From: JAQXGO01 sp045592445 | GTDB taxonomy: Bacteria > Bacillota > Clostridia > UMGS1883 > UMGS1540 | NCBI GenBank assembly: GCA_045592445.1 | Contig: JAZNUV010000032.1 | Location: forward strand, 1-60,657 | DNA length: 60,657 nucleotides | Direction: 5' to 3' | Part shown: positions 8,930 to 17,340 of the stretch, piece after piece | Layout: each line of letters starts with the position of its first letter | Numbering within the stretch: the first letter of the stretch is position 1 | Position numbers and translations under genes: made by a program | Notes under the pieces: generated by a model | Told to the model about the DNA's origin: nothing | Databases searched by the model: none | What the model saw: only the letters and a program-made list of their open reading frames with translations

Positions 8930-9479
8930 GCTGATACTGGCGTCCGCATCGCCGCGGCGGCGTGAAATTTTAGAGGCGGCGGGGATTGCCTTTTCTGTGC
9001 GTCCCGTAGATATAGATGAAACGATGGAACCGTTTTTGTCACCACAAATGGCGGTGCAACTTGTAGCTGCAAAGAAGGCCGCGGCAGCTGCAAGCAAAGA
9101 GGATGGTGTTGTGATCGGTGCGGACACCATTGTTGTAAATGAAGGCAGAATTCTCGGCAAGCCCCACAGTGAGGAAGAGGCATTTTCAATGCTCAAACAG
9201 CTTTCGGGGAAAACCCATACGGTGATGACGGGGATCGCAGTCGTACACGCTCGTGACGGGCGCATGCGGACACATTGCGAGCAAACGAACCTGCGCTTTC
9301 GGACTCTTTCCAATGCGGAAATTCTGGACTATATTAAAACAGGCGAGCCGATGGATAAAGCCGGTGCGTACGGCATACAGGGGAAGGGCGGCGCTTTCGT
9401 AGAAAAGATTGAGGGCGATTTTCAAAATGTAGTCGGTCTGCCGCTTGCGGCACTTTCCCGTCTTTTAGAAGAAATGTAG
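8910..9479 (+). CDS. maf: Maf-family nucleotide pyrophosphatase
   Basis: Hydrolyses non-canonical or dTTP/UTP-type nucleoside triphosphates and has been linked to septum arrest. The 189-residue protein has the family N-terminal signature LASASPRRREIL, the GADTIVV segment and LGKPHSEEEA. The start is a TTG at 8910 with GAGAGGAGAG about 8 bases upstream; the overlap with dut suggests coupled translation of two house-cleaning pyrophosphatases. It precedes mreC, as is common in Firmicutes. Confidence 0.93.
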   Translation: MAQPADKLILASASPRRREILEAAGIAFSVRPVDIDETMEPFLSPQMAVQLVAAKKAAAAASKEDGVVIGADTIVVNEGRILGKPHSEEEAFSMLKQLSGKTHTVMTGIAVVHARDGRMRTHCEQTNLRFRTLSNAEILDYIKTGEPMDKAGAYGIQGKGGAFVEKIEGDFQNVVGLPLAALSRLLEEM

Positions 9480-9490
9480 AGGTGCAGGAA

Positions 9491-10327
9491 ATGGCAAATT
9501 TTTTTAAAAGCAGATTTTTTGTAGTACTTTTGATTGTAACGGTGCTGATTTTAATTTTAATGGCAGTGTCGACTGTCAAAACAGAAAAGGCATCTTTTGC
9601 AGAGGACGCTTTGGGTGTTGTTGTTTCGCCGGTGCAACGGGTTTTTCACAGCATCGGGGAAGGAACGGCGTCCTTTTTCGACAGGTTTAAATCCAATTCG
9701 CGCTATCGGGAGGAAAACGAAGCGCTGAAAGAAAAGGTCGCAGCACTCGAGGCGGAAACACGTGATTTTTATAAGATTAAAAATGAAAATGAACGGTTGC
9801 GCGGGCTTTTGGCGCTCGGGGAAAGCCATGCGGATTATGAAATGGTCGGTGCGCGCGTGATTGCGAAAGACGCGGGCGCATGGTACAATGCGTTTAAAAT
9901 TGATAAGGGTACGGCGAACGGACTGAAAAAGTACGATGCAGTGATGACAAATACAGGGCTTGTCGGCTATATTTACGAGGTTGGCACAACCTGGAGCAGC
10001 GTCGTTTCCGTAATTGATTCCAAAAGCGCGGTGGGGTGTATTATAGAAAGAACGGGTGACACCGCAATTTTAGAAGGTAGCTTGGATTTGATGACGGAGG
10101 GCCTTTGCAAATTATCGTATTTATCGAGAGATGCTCAAGTTGCCGTTGGTGATTTTGTGGAAACCTCGGGCCTCGGCGGTATATATCCTGAGGGTCTTTT
10201 AATTGGAAAAATTAAGAGCCTCTCTGTGGACGCACAGGGCCTTTACTACGAGGCGTTGGTGGAGCCGGTGACAGATTTTAACCGAATTGTAGAGGTTATG
10301 GTCATCCGCAAGCAGGAGGAAGGATAA
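9491..10327 (+). CDS. mreC: Rod shape-determining protein MreC
   Basis: Membrane-anchored scaffold that links MreB and the peptidoglycan elongation synthases. The roughly 278-residue protein has one N-terminal transmembrane segment (residues 6-25), a Glu/Lys-rich coiled coil (about 65-105) and C-terminal beta domains. I prefer the ATG at 9491, 8 bases after GAGG (9479-9482), over the GTG at 9482. The stop overlaps the mreD start (TAATG). mreB is not in the window. Confidence 0.93.
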   Translation: MANFFKSRFFVVLLIVTVLILILMAVSTVKTEKASFAEDALGVVVSPVQRVFHSIGEGTASFFDRFKSNSRYREENEALKEKVAALEAETRDFYKIKNENERLRGLLALGESHADYEMVGARVIAKDAGAWYNAFKIDKGTANGLKKYDAVMTNTGLVGYIYEVGTTWSSVVSVIDSKSAVGCIIERTGDTAILEGSLDLMTEGLCKLSYLSRDAQVAVGDFVETSGLGGIYPEGLLIGKIKSLSVDAQGLYYEALVEPVTDFNRIVEVMVIRKQEEG

Positions 10328-10827
10328 TGCGGCATGTATGGAAGGTATTGGTGTTGTTGCTTGCTTTTTTGGCAGATACAACAATCAGTACCTACATTGG
10401 AATATTAGAAATATCGCCCTCATTTCTTTTGGCAGTGACGATTGCCATGGCTATGGCTTCCACACCGGCAGAGGCTGGTGTATACGGGTTTTTGGCAGGT
10501 GTTTTGATGGATGTAAGTTGGGGGCGCACCTTTGGGTTTTATACGCTTTTATTTCTTTATACGGCGCTCGGCGCGCGCATGTTTTTGGAATTGGTATACA
10601 AAAACACACCTGCGATTACTGCTGGCACTGCATTTGTGGCATCCTTTTTGTGTGATGTCGTTTTGTGCGTATTCGGATTTACTGTGTGGGGCGAAGGTGG
10701 CTTTTTGTATGCAATCTTTCGCATCATTGTTCCGAAGGCGGCGTATACGGCCATTGCGGAGCTCATACTGTTTTATCCGGTAATGGCGATTGCAAAGCCA
10801 AAGACGGAAAGGAGGACGCGCCTTTGA
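10327..10827 (+). CDS. mreD: Rod shape-determining protein MreD
   Basis: A 166-residue integral membrane protein with about five to six hydrophobic helices, matching MreD in length and position between mreC and the class B PBP. It takes part in the elongasome. An AGGAAGG site precedes the ATG, which overlaps the mreC stop. The C-terminus overlaps the start of the PBP gene. Confidence 0.9.
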   Translation: MRHVWKVLVLLLAFLADTTISTYIGILEISPSFLLAVTIAMAMASTPAEAGVYGFLAGVLMDVSWGRTFGFYTLLFLYTALGARMFLELVYKNTPAITAGTAFVASFLCDVVLCVFGFTVWGEGGFLYAIFRIIVPKAAYTAIAELILFYPVMAIAKPKTERRTRL

Positions 10828-12845
10828 AAAGATATCGTGTCATTTATTTTATCATTGCGGTATTTGTGTTTGCCGTTTTTTGCCGTTTGGTGGATTTGCA
10901 GATTATAAATGGGAGTGCGTATCTGGAAGAAAGCCGCATGCGGCTTGTGAAAACCAGTACAATTAAAGCACCGCGTGGAGAAATATTAGACAGAAACGGG
11001 AAATCTCTTGTAACAAACGAAACCGTATTTGCAATACGGCTTTATAAGGCAAGCAACATGGATAATACAACGCAAAATGATTTGCTTTTACGCCTTTATT
11101 ATGCAGTTTTGAATGACGGTATATCCATGACAGACAGCTTCCCCATTCGTGGCGGATTCTTTACGCGGGAAGGGGAGAATTTGACAAACTGGAAGAAAAA
11201 ATATGACGTGCCGGAGGATGCAACGCCCCAAACGGTAATCGAATATTTTAAAGAGCGCTACGGGATTTCGGAAGCGCTTTCCAAGGAGGAGGCACGCACA
11301 CTCGTCGGCATACGGTATGAGATGGAGGAAACGGGATTTTCTTCTGAGATTCCCTACACATTTGCGGAAGGGATTTCCGTGGGACTTATGACAAGGCTTA
11401 AGGAACAAAAAATGGATTTCCCGGGTGTTGTAATCGAAACAACGCCTGTGCGCCGCTTTTCAGGCGGGATGGCAGCAGCCCATGTTTTGGGGCGTGTAGG
11501 CAAGCTTTATAAAGAAGAATATGAAGCGCTGCAGGGAAAAGACTATTCCATGAATGATGTAATCGGGAAGCAAGGAATAGAAAAGGTTCTGGAGGATGAT
11601 TTGCGCGGCAAGGATGGACTTGCCCGCGTAGAACAGAGCATGGATGGACAAAGTGTTGCCACCGTGGAAGAGAAAGCTGCAAAAAAAGGGAATAATGTGG
11701 TACTGACTTTAGATTTAAAATTGCAACAGAGTGCAGAAAAAGCGCTTTCAGATGCAATCATGTATGTGCGTGAGCAAAGCGTGTATGAGAATGGCGAGGG
11801 TGCAAATGCTGCATGCGGTGCACTCTGTGCCATTGATGTCAACACGGGTGAAATTTTGGCACTTGTATCTGCACCAGGCTTTAATCCGTCCACGTTCTAC
11901 GAGGACTACGAAATTCTGCGTACCGACTCGCGGGCGCCTATGTTTAATCGAGCCCTTGCGGGCACTTATGAGCCCGGCTCCACCTTCAAGATGGCAACAG
12001 CAATTGCCGCCTTAGAGGAAGGGATTATCACGCCCGCTGATACGATTGAGGACCTTGGGAAATACACATTTTATGACGATTATCAACCTGCCTGCTGGAT
12101 TTACAGAGGTACAGGAACAACACATGGCTTTGTGAATGTATCGGATGCGCTAAAGCATTCCTGCAACTACTTTTTCTATGATATTGGCAGAAGGTGCGGC
12201 ATTGAAAAAATGAACATGTATGCGCAATATCTCGGGCTGGGTGCAGCTACCGGTATTGAGCTTTCGGATGAGGAATCCATTGGAAAGCTTGCAGGACCTG
12301 CCCAAAGCGAGAAGGACGGCGAAAAGTGGATGCCGGGAGATACGCTGCAGTACGCAATTGGGCAATCCAAGAATTTATTCACCCCCTTGCAACTTACAAA
12401 TTATTTAGCGACAATTGTAAACGGCGGAACACGATACAGAGCTCATCTTGTAAAGTCGGTACGTGACGCGGATACGGGCACACCCGTTCGTGAGGAATCA
12501 CCGCAAGCACTTTCAAAAATTGCAATGTCGGAGGAAACCCGACAGGCCGTTATGGCGGGCATGCGGGACGTTGTAGAGCTTGGCACGGCAAGCACAGTGT
12601 TTGAAAACTTCATAGTGCCCGTCGGGGGAAAAACGGGTACGGCAGAGGTGCCGGGCAAGGCGGATAATGCTATTTTCGTCGGTTTTGCGCCATATGATAA
12701 CCCCACCATTGCGGTATGTGCCGTTATTGAAGAGGGTGTGCATGGCGCCAATGCGGCGCGGGCGGTGCGTGACGTTTTGAGTACGTATTTCAGCAGCGAA
12801 GTGGAAACGGATGCAATACAAAAAACAAACGTATTATTGCCATAG
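10824..12845 (+). CDS. mrdA: Penicillin-binding protein 2 (class B transpeptidase)
   Basis: Cross-links peptidoglycan during side-wall elongation. The product is 673 residues: a cytoplasmic tip, one transmembrane helix (about 5-24), a PBP dimerisation region beginning at APRGEILDRNGK, and a transpeptidase domain with SxxK (STFK, Ser386), SxN (SCN, Ser446) and KTG (Lys603 in GGKTGTAE). The start is the TTG at 10824, with GGAGG at 10811-10815; a longer reading frame begins upstream inside mreD but has no ribosome binding site. It overlaps mreD by four bases, fixing it in the mre operon. RodA, the usual partner, is not adjacent. Confidence 0.95.
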   Translation: MKRYRVIYFIIAVFVFAVFCRLVDLQIINGSAYLEESRMRLVKTSTIKAPRGEILDRNGKSLVTNETVFAIRLYKASNMDNTTQNDLLLRLYYAVLNDGISMTDSFPIRGGFFTREGENLTNWKKKYDVPEDATPQTVIEYFKERYGISEALSKEEARTLVGIRYEMEETGFSSEIPYTFAEGISVGLMTRLKEQKMDFPGVVIETTPVRRFSGGMAAAHVLGRVGKLYKEEYEALQGKDYSMNDVIGKQGIEKVLEDDLRGKDGLARVEQSMDGQSVATVEEKAAKKGNNVVLTLDLKLQQSAEKALSDAIMYVREQSVYENGEGANAACGALCAIDVNTGEILALVSAPGFNPSTFYEDYEILRTDSRAPMFNRALAGTYEPGSTFKMATAIAALEEGIITPADTIEDLGKYTFYDDYQPACWIYRGTGTTHGFVNVSDALKHSCNYFFYDIGRRCGIEKMNMYAQYLGLGAATGIELSDEESIGKLAGPAQSEKDGEKWMPGDTLQYAIGQSKNLFTPLQLTNYLATIVNGGTRYRAHLVKSVRDADTGTPVREESPQALSKIAMSEETRQAVMAGMRDVVELGTASTVFENFIVPVGGKTGTAEVPGKADNAIFVGFAPYDNPTIAVCAVIEEGVHGANAARAVRDVLSTYFSSEVETDAIQKTNVLLP

Positions 12846-12898
12846 GATGATGAGAATATGTCCATTTTGGAAATTCGTCAGAAAAAAAGAGAAAATAC

Positions 12899-12927
12899 TG
12901 GACTAATTTCATAAAACGTGGTATACT
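12899..12927 (+). promoter_or_regulatory. Promoter of minD
   Basis: Extended -10 TGg-TATACT (12919-12927), with a weak -35 TGGACT (12899-12904) at 17 bases. It lies in the 174-base gap between the PBP2 stop and the minD start, so minD and mgsA can be expressed apart from mreCD. Confidence 0.55.
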
Positions 12928-13019
12928 ATTTACGATATGAAGCGGGTTTTATAATGATTGCAGAATCTTGTGCCGAATGGTGCGCAAGGCAGGGAACGGC
13001 ATTCGGAATGGAGGAAAAA

Positions 13020-13826
13020 ATGGGCGAGGTAGTCGTAATTACGTCAGGAAAAGGCGGTGTCGGCAAAACAACAACGACGGCAAACCTTGGCAGTGCGCTT
13101 GCACGTATGGGGAAATCCGTCGTTTTGGTAGATGGCGATATCGGACTTCGCAATCTGGACGTATTGACGGGGATGGACAATAAAGTTGTGTATGACCTTG
13201 TGGATGTCGTAAAAGGCAAGTGCAGATTGCGGCAAGCCATTTTATCCGATTCGCGCTATCCCAAACTTCATTTGATTGCCGCTTCACAAACACAGGAAAA
13301 ACGAGACGTTGAGCCCGCGGAAATGCAAGCACTTTGCGAGGAACTTCGTACACAGTACGATTTTGTACTGATTGATTGTCCCGCAGGCATTGAACATGGA
13401 TTTATAAACGCCGTTTATGGGGCGGATCGGGCGGTCGTGGTTACAACGCCCGAAAATGCTTCCTTGCGTGATGCAGATAAAATTATTTCTATGCTTGACA
13501 GCGTGAAGGAATTGCCAAAGCACCTTCTAATCAATCGTGTGCAGCCGCTTATGGCGAGAAACGGTTTTGCGCCGTCTACGGCGGATATTGTGGAAATGCT
13601 TGCAATCCCGCTTATCGGCATTGTGCCTGATGATACCCATGTTTTAATTGCAAACAATGCGGGCACAGCTGTGGCGGAGAATCCAAAAAGTATGGCGGGT
13701 AAAGCCTTCCAAAACGCGGCAAGAAGGCTTTTGGGCGAAACAGTGCCGCCGCTTAAACTCCGCGAAAAGCAAAAATGGAGCGTTCGTGTTAAAAGGCTTT
13801 TCAAAAAGAAAACGGCTACCTATTAA
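13020..13826 (+). CDS. minD: Septum site-determining ATPase MinD
   Basis: ParA/MinD-type ATPase that places the division septum from the membrane. The deviant Walker A GKGGVGKTTTT is at residues 10-20, switch-like GDIGLRNLD follows, and the C-terminus ends in an amphipathic basic helix (WSVRVKRLFKKK) typical of the MinD membrane-targeting sequence. I chose the ATG at 13020, five bases after GGAGG, giving 268 residues; the upstream extension is not conserved in type and would start at the promoter. MinC and MinE, often neighbours here in Clostridia, are missing from both sides; mgsA follows as in many Clostridia. Confidence 0.93.
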   Translation: MGEVVVITSGKGGVGKTTTTANLGSALARMGKSVVLVDGDIGLRNLDVLTGMDNKVVYDLVDVVKGKCRLRQAILSDSRYPKLHLIAASQTQEKRDVEPAEMQALCEELRTQYDFVLIDCPAGIEHGFINAVYGADRAVVVTTPENASLRDADKIISMLDSVKELPKHLLINRVQPLMARNGFAPSTADIVEMLAIPLIGIVPDDTHVLIANNAGTAVAENPKSMAGKAFQNAARRLLGETVPPLKLREKQKWSVRVKRLFKKKTATY

Positions 13827-13853
13827 ATTTTTTGACAGAATAGAGGGATACAG

Positions 13854-14252
13854 ATGAATATTGCGCTGATTGCACATGACAAAAAGAAGGAACTGATGGT
13901 ACAGTTTTGTACAGCGTATAAAGCGGTGCTTGTGCAGCATACCTTGTATTCAACTGCCGGAACAGGGGATTTGGTAGAGGATACAACCGGTCTGCCTGTA
14001 CATAAATTTCTGTCCGGTGCGCAAGGCGGGGACCAACAAATTGGCGCCAGAATTGCGTATAATGAAATAGATTTGGTTCTGTTTTTTGAGGACCCGATGA
14101 CGGCGATGCCTTATGAGCCGGACGTTTCTACGATTTTACGGCTTTGCGATGTGCACACCATTCCGATTGCCACCAACATGGCAACGGCGGAAGTTTTAGT
14201 GTTGGGGCTTAACCGTGGTGACCTTGATTGGAGAAATGTCATACGAAAATAA
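13854..14252 (+). CDS. mgsA: Methylglyoxal synthase
   Basis: Converts dihydroxyacetone phosphate to methylglyoxal and phosphate, a bypass of lower glycolysis under phosphate limitation. The 132-residue length is typical. Conserved stretches are IALIAHDKKK at the start, a phosphate-binding STAGTGD loop, GGDQQIGARI, FFEDPMTAMPYEPDV with the catalytic Asp, and IPIATNMATAE. It follows minD by 27 bases and ends at a strong terminator. Confidence 0.95.
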   Translation: MNIALIAHDKKKELMVQFCTAYKAVLVQHTLYSTAGTGDLVEDTTGLPVHKFLSGAQGGDQQIGARIAYNEIDLVLFFEDPMTAMPYEPDVSTILRLCDVHTIPIATNMATAEVLVLGLNRGDLDWRNVIRK

Positions 14253-14258
14253 AAAAGA

Positions 14259-14288
14259 GCGGTGCAGAAAGTCTGTGCCGCATTTTTT
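14259..14288 (+). terminator. Intrinsic terminator after mgsA
   Basis: GC-rich stem GCGGTGCAGA/TCTGTGCCGC with a three-base loop, then ATTTTTT. The T-run abuts the GGAGG of the next gene, so the HAD gene is expressed by read-through or from a promoter I cannot identify. Confidence 0.85.
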
Positions 14289-14300
14289 GGAGGAAAGAAA

Positions 14301-14930
14301 ATGTTTGATTCGGTCTTATTTGATTTGGACGGAACACTTATAAATTCCGCGGAGGGCATTACAGAAGGCGTTCGATATGCGCTAAAGAAGCATAATAAGC
14401 CGTCGATTTCTTACGAATTGCGCGAAAAATTTATCGGCCCACCCATACGGGATTCCTTTATGAAAATATGCGGGGCGGATGCGGAAACGGCAGCACAGCT
14501 TCTGGCGACATACCGCGAATATTATGCAGAAAAAGGGCTTCATCAATGCGTGCCCTATCAAGGGATTCGGGAACTTTTGGAGCGGCTTCGTAACAAGGGA
14601 AAAACGCTTTTGGTAGCAACGGCAAAGCCTACATTGTATTCGCGTATAATCTTAGACGAGTGGGAGCTTTCCGGCTACTTTCAAGAAATTGTAGGTGCAG
14701 AATTTAACAAAAACTTTGAAACAAAAGACAAAATCGTGGCACTTGCAAAAACGATGGCCGTAGGAAAAAGCGTAATGGTTGGCGATACAATTTATGATGT
14801 TTTGGGGGCACATGCAAACGATTTGCCTGCCATCGGTGTATTGTACGGTTTTGGGGACCATGCGGAATTGTATGCATCAAAGCCTGAATACATTGCTGCA
14901 TCTGTTGAAGAAATAGAGGGATTTATATGA
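14301..14930 (+). CDS. HAD-superfamily phosphatase (Gph/PpaX-like)
   Basis: A 209-residue HAD hydrolase with the nucleophile motif FDLDGT (Asp8, Asp10), a helical cap (about 15-80), the motif II/III region LLVATAKPT and the metal-binding motif IV VMVGDTIYD. This pattern fits phosphoglycolate or pyrophosphate phosphatases; the true substrate cannot be read. The ATG at 14301 follows GGAGGAAAG. Its stop overlaps the engB start (ATGA). Confidence 0.85.
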   Translation: MFDSVLFDLDGTLINSAEGITEGVRYALKKHNKPSISYELREKFIGPPIRDSFMKICGADAETAAQLLATYREYYAEKGLHQCVPYQGIRELLERLRNKGKTLLVATAKPTLYSRIILDEWELSGYFQEIVGAEFNKNFETKDKIVALAKTMAVGKSVMVGDTIYDVLGAHANDLPAIGVLYGFGDHAELYASKPEYIAASVEEIEGFI

Positions 14931-15529
14931 AAGTAAATATGCACAATGCAAGCCTTACCATATCGGCAGTATCGCCGCGGCAATATCCGCCCGCAGCCGT
15001 GCCGGAGGTGGCAATGGCAGGGCGGTCCAATGTTGGAAAGTCCTCCTGTATCAATAAGCTTTTGAATCGGAAAAGCCTGGCGCGAACCAGCGCAACACCC
15101 GGAAAAACGGCAACTATCAATTTTTATAATATTGACGAAAAACTGTTTTTGGTGGATTTGCCGGGCTATGGCTACGCAAAGGTTTCCCGCGCGGAGCAGG
15201 AGAAGTGGGCAGTTATGATAAACACATATCTTGAAACGCGCCCGCAGCTTACGGGAGTATTGCTACTAGTGGATGCACGCCATAAACCCACTGCACAGGA
15301 TAAAGCCATGTTTGATTGGATACGGCACCGCTTCGGTCATGTTTCCGTTGTGGCTACAAAGTGCGATAAGCTTGCAAAAACGAAGGTGGAGGAGCACTTG
15401 AAACTTGTGTCGGAAACGCTTGGTATGACAGAAGCCGATACACTTTTCCCGTTTTCTTCGGAAAACGGCATGGGTAAGGAAAATGTTTGGGGACATATCC
15501 TTGCATTGACAGGCATGGAAACGGACTGA
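14927..15529 (+). CDS. engB: Ribosome biogenesis GTPase EngB/YsxC
   Basis: GTPase needed for assembly of the 50S subunit. The 200-residue TRAFAC GTPase shows G1 GRSNVGKSS (32-40), a switch region around TPGKT, G3 DLPGYGYA, and G4 TKCDKL. The ATG overlaps the stop of the HAD gene. A perfect terminator follows. Confidence 0.95.
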   Translation: MKVNMHNASLTISAVSPRQYPPAAVPEVAMAGRSNVGKSSCINKLLNRKSLARTSATPGKTATINFYNIDEKLFLVDLPGYGYAKVSRAEQEKWAVMINTYLETRPQLTGVLLLVDARHKPTAQDKAMFDWIRHRFGHVSVVATKCDKLAKTKVEEHLKLVSETLGMTEADTLFPFSSENGMGKENVWGHILALTGMETD

Positions 15530-15554
15530 GAAACGAATATTTTGGCAAGCTGTT

Positions 15555-15584
15555 AAAAAAATGACGTTGCAACGTCATTTTTTT
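15555..15584 (+). terminator. Intrinsic terminator after engB
   Basis: A-run, TGACGT/ACGTCA stem around TGCA, then seven Ts; symmetrical enough to act in both directions. Confidence 0.85.
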
Positions 15585-15613
15585 GTTGAAAACGTGATTT
15601 TTTAGGAAAACTA

Positions 15614-15642
15614 TTGACAAATATCCATTTCTTGTGTATACT
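15614..15642 (+). promoter_or_regulatory. Strong promoter of the ACT-hom-lysC run
   Basis: Consensus -35 TTGACA (15614-15619), 17-base spacer, -10 TATACT (15637-15642). Only about 50 bases of leader follow, too little for a T-box or a large riboswitch, so I see no RNA-based amino-acid sensing here. Confidence 0.85.
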
Positions 15643-15696
15643 AAATAAGTACGTTTGTGTTTCGTTCAAAGACACAGGCGTTGGGAGGTGGAAAGA

Positions 15697-16125
15697 ATGG
15701 GACAGCTTATTTTAGCTGATGCTTCCGTGTTGCCGGAGGTTTTTCCGAAGGTATTAAGCGCAAAAAAACTCTTGCGAAGCGGAGAGGCGGCAACTGTGCA
15801 TGACGCGGTACGTATGACAGGGATAAGCCGCAGTGCATACTACAAGTATAAGGATTATATTTTCCCGTTTAATGAAATGCAAGGCATTTTGACTATATAC
15901 TTTGAGCTTATGGATATTCCGGGGACACTTTCCGAAATTTTACGAATTTTGGCAGATGCCGGATGTAATATTCTGACAATCAATCAAACTATTCCAATAA
16001 ATGGCGTAGCAAGTATTACCATCACTATGCAAACAGAGGCTATCAAGGTTGGCATAGACGAGATGATGGAGGCGTTATCCGCGCCCGACGGAGTCAGAAC
16101 ACTGGATATTTTAGCAAAACAGTAG
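15697..16125 (+). CDS. ACT domain protein (PheB / UPF0735 family)
   Basis: A 142-residue protein with an N-terminal helix-turn-helix-like segment (VHDAVRMTGISRSAYYKYKD, about 37-56) and a C-terminal ACT domain (about 68-142) starting at GILTIYFELMDIPGTLSEIL. ACT domains bind amino acids and control enzymes or promoters allosterically. GGGAGGTGG precedes the ATG at 15697. It lies directly upstream of hom and lysC, so it is likely a sensor or regulator of aspartate-family synthesis. The neighbouring Hom lacks its own ACT domain, so this protein could supply one in trans. Confidence 0.85.
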   Translation: MGQLILADASVLPEVFPKVLSAKKLLRSGEAATVHDAVRMTGISRSAYYKYKDYIFPFNEMQGILTIYFELMDIPGTLSEILRILADAGCNILTINQTIPINGVASITITMQTEAIKVGIDEMMEALSAPDGVRTLDILAKQ

Positions 16126-16146
16126 CAAATAAGGAGGAAAAAGAAT

Positions 16147-17325
16147 ATGATACAGATAGCAATTTTGGGATTTGGGACCGTCGGCAGCGGTGTGTACGAG
16201 GTGTTACAAAAAAACAGTGCAGTGATTGCCAAACGTGCAGGAGAAGAAATCCGCATAAAGTACATTGTGGAGCGGCGTGATTTCAGCACACACCCGGATG
16301 CTGCACTCTTTACGGATGATTATAACCGTGTACTGACGGACAAAGACGTATCCGTTGTTGTGGAAATGTTTGGCGGCATTGAGCCTGCGTACAGCTTTAC
16401 AAAAAGTGCGATTTTGGCAGGTAAAAATGTTGTAACTTCCAACAAAGCTCTCGTGGCAGCGAAGGGGGCGGAGCTCTTTCAGCTTGCGCGTGAAAACGGT
16501 GTGCATTATTTATATGAAGCGAGCGTGGGCGGCGGCATACCGATTATCCGCCCGATTGGCGCATGTCTTGCGGGGAATCGCATTACGCGAGTAATGGGTA
16601 TTTTAAACGGGACAACCAATTATATATTAACCAGAATGATAGAGGCGGGTATTTCGTTTGAGAAAGCGCTTTCCGAAGCACAAGCGAAAGGGTATGCGGA
16701 AAGCGACCCCTCTGCGGATGTGGAAGGGCACGACACTTGCCGAAAAATTGCAATTTTGGCATCACTTATCTTTGGGAAGGATGTGGATTATACACGCATC
16801 AGCACCGAAGGTATTGATACAATAGAGCCTGAGGATGTGGAATATGCGTCAGCACTCGGGTGTGCCATTAAGCTTATCGGCATGGCAAGAATTGGGAAGG
16901 ACAGTGTTTTTGCACGCGTTTCTCCGATGCTGATTCCAAATGATTCACCGCTTGCAGGCGTGAAGGATGTTGTCAACGGGATTATGCTGACGGGGGATAG
17001 TGTAGGCGATGTAGTTTTCTGCGGCAGCGGTGCGGGCAAATTACCGACGGCGAGCGCTGTGGTCGGCGATATTATAGATATTGCACGCGGCATTCCCGAA
17101 CATAGCCGCATGGATTGGGAAGCAGGCGACGGTACGTATGTAACGCCTCTTTTCGAAACCAAGACCACATGCCTCATAAGAAGCAGTGTGGAAATTGAAG
17201 ATGCAACCTGTATTGATATTGGACTTGAGGATGAAAAAGGATATATTCTCCGCAATATCAATGAAGAAGAACTTTTAAATCTTGTAAAGCGCACAAGCGG
17301 TGTTAAGAAGTTTATCAGAATGTAA
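16147..17325 (+). CDS. hom: Homoserine dehydrogenase, short form
   Basis: Reduces aspartate semialdehyde to homoserine for Thr and Met. The 392-residue protein has the N-terminal NAD(P) fold GFGTVGSGV (residues 8-16), the SNKALVA stretch, the YEASVGGGIPII catalytic-domain signature and GILNGTTNYIL. Firmicute homologues are usually about 430 residues with a C-terminal ACT domain; here only a short tail of about 50 residues follows the catalytic domain and it does not look like a full ACT fold. AAGGAGG precedes the ATG. lysC follows by 15 bases. Confidence 0.94.
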   Translation: MIQIAILGFGTVGSGVYEVLQKNSAVIAKRAGEEIRIKYIVERRDFSTHPDAALFTDDYNRVLTDKDVSVVVEMFGGIEPAYSFTKSAILAGKNVVTSNKALVAAKGAELFQLARENGVHYLYEASVGGGIPIIRPIGACLAGNRITRVMGILNGTTNYILTRMIEAGISFEKALSEAQAKGYAESDPSADVEGHDTCRKIAILASLIFGKDVDYTRISTEGIDTIEPEDVEYASALGCAIKLIGMARIGKDSVFARVSPMLIPNDSPLAGVKDVVNGIMLTGDSVGDVVFCGSGAGKLPTASAVVGDIIDIARGIPEHSRMDWEAGDGTYVTPLFETKTTCLIRSSVEIEDATCIDIGLEDEKGYILRNINEEELLNLVKRTSGVKKFIRM

Positions 17326-17340
17326 AAGGGGGATTATAAA

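Noticed and set aside
12859..12915. Possible 18-residue peptide between PBP2 and minD, considered as a minC/minE or rodA remnant
   Set aside because: It has no recognisable similarity to those proteins and overlaps the minD promoter region; too short to support.
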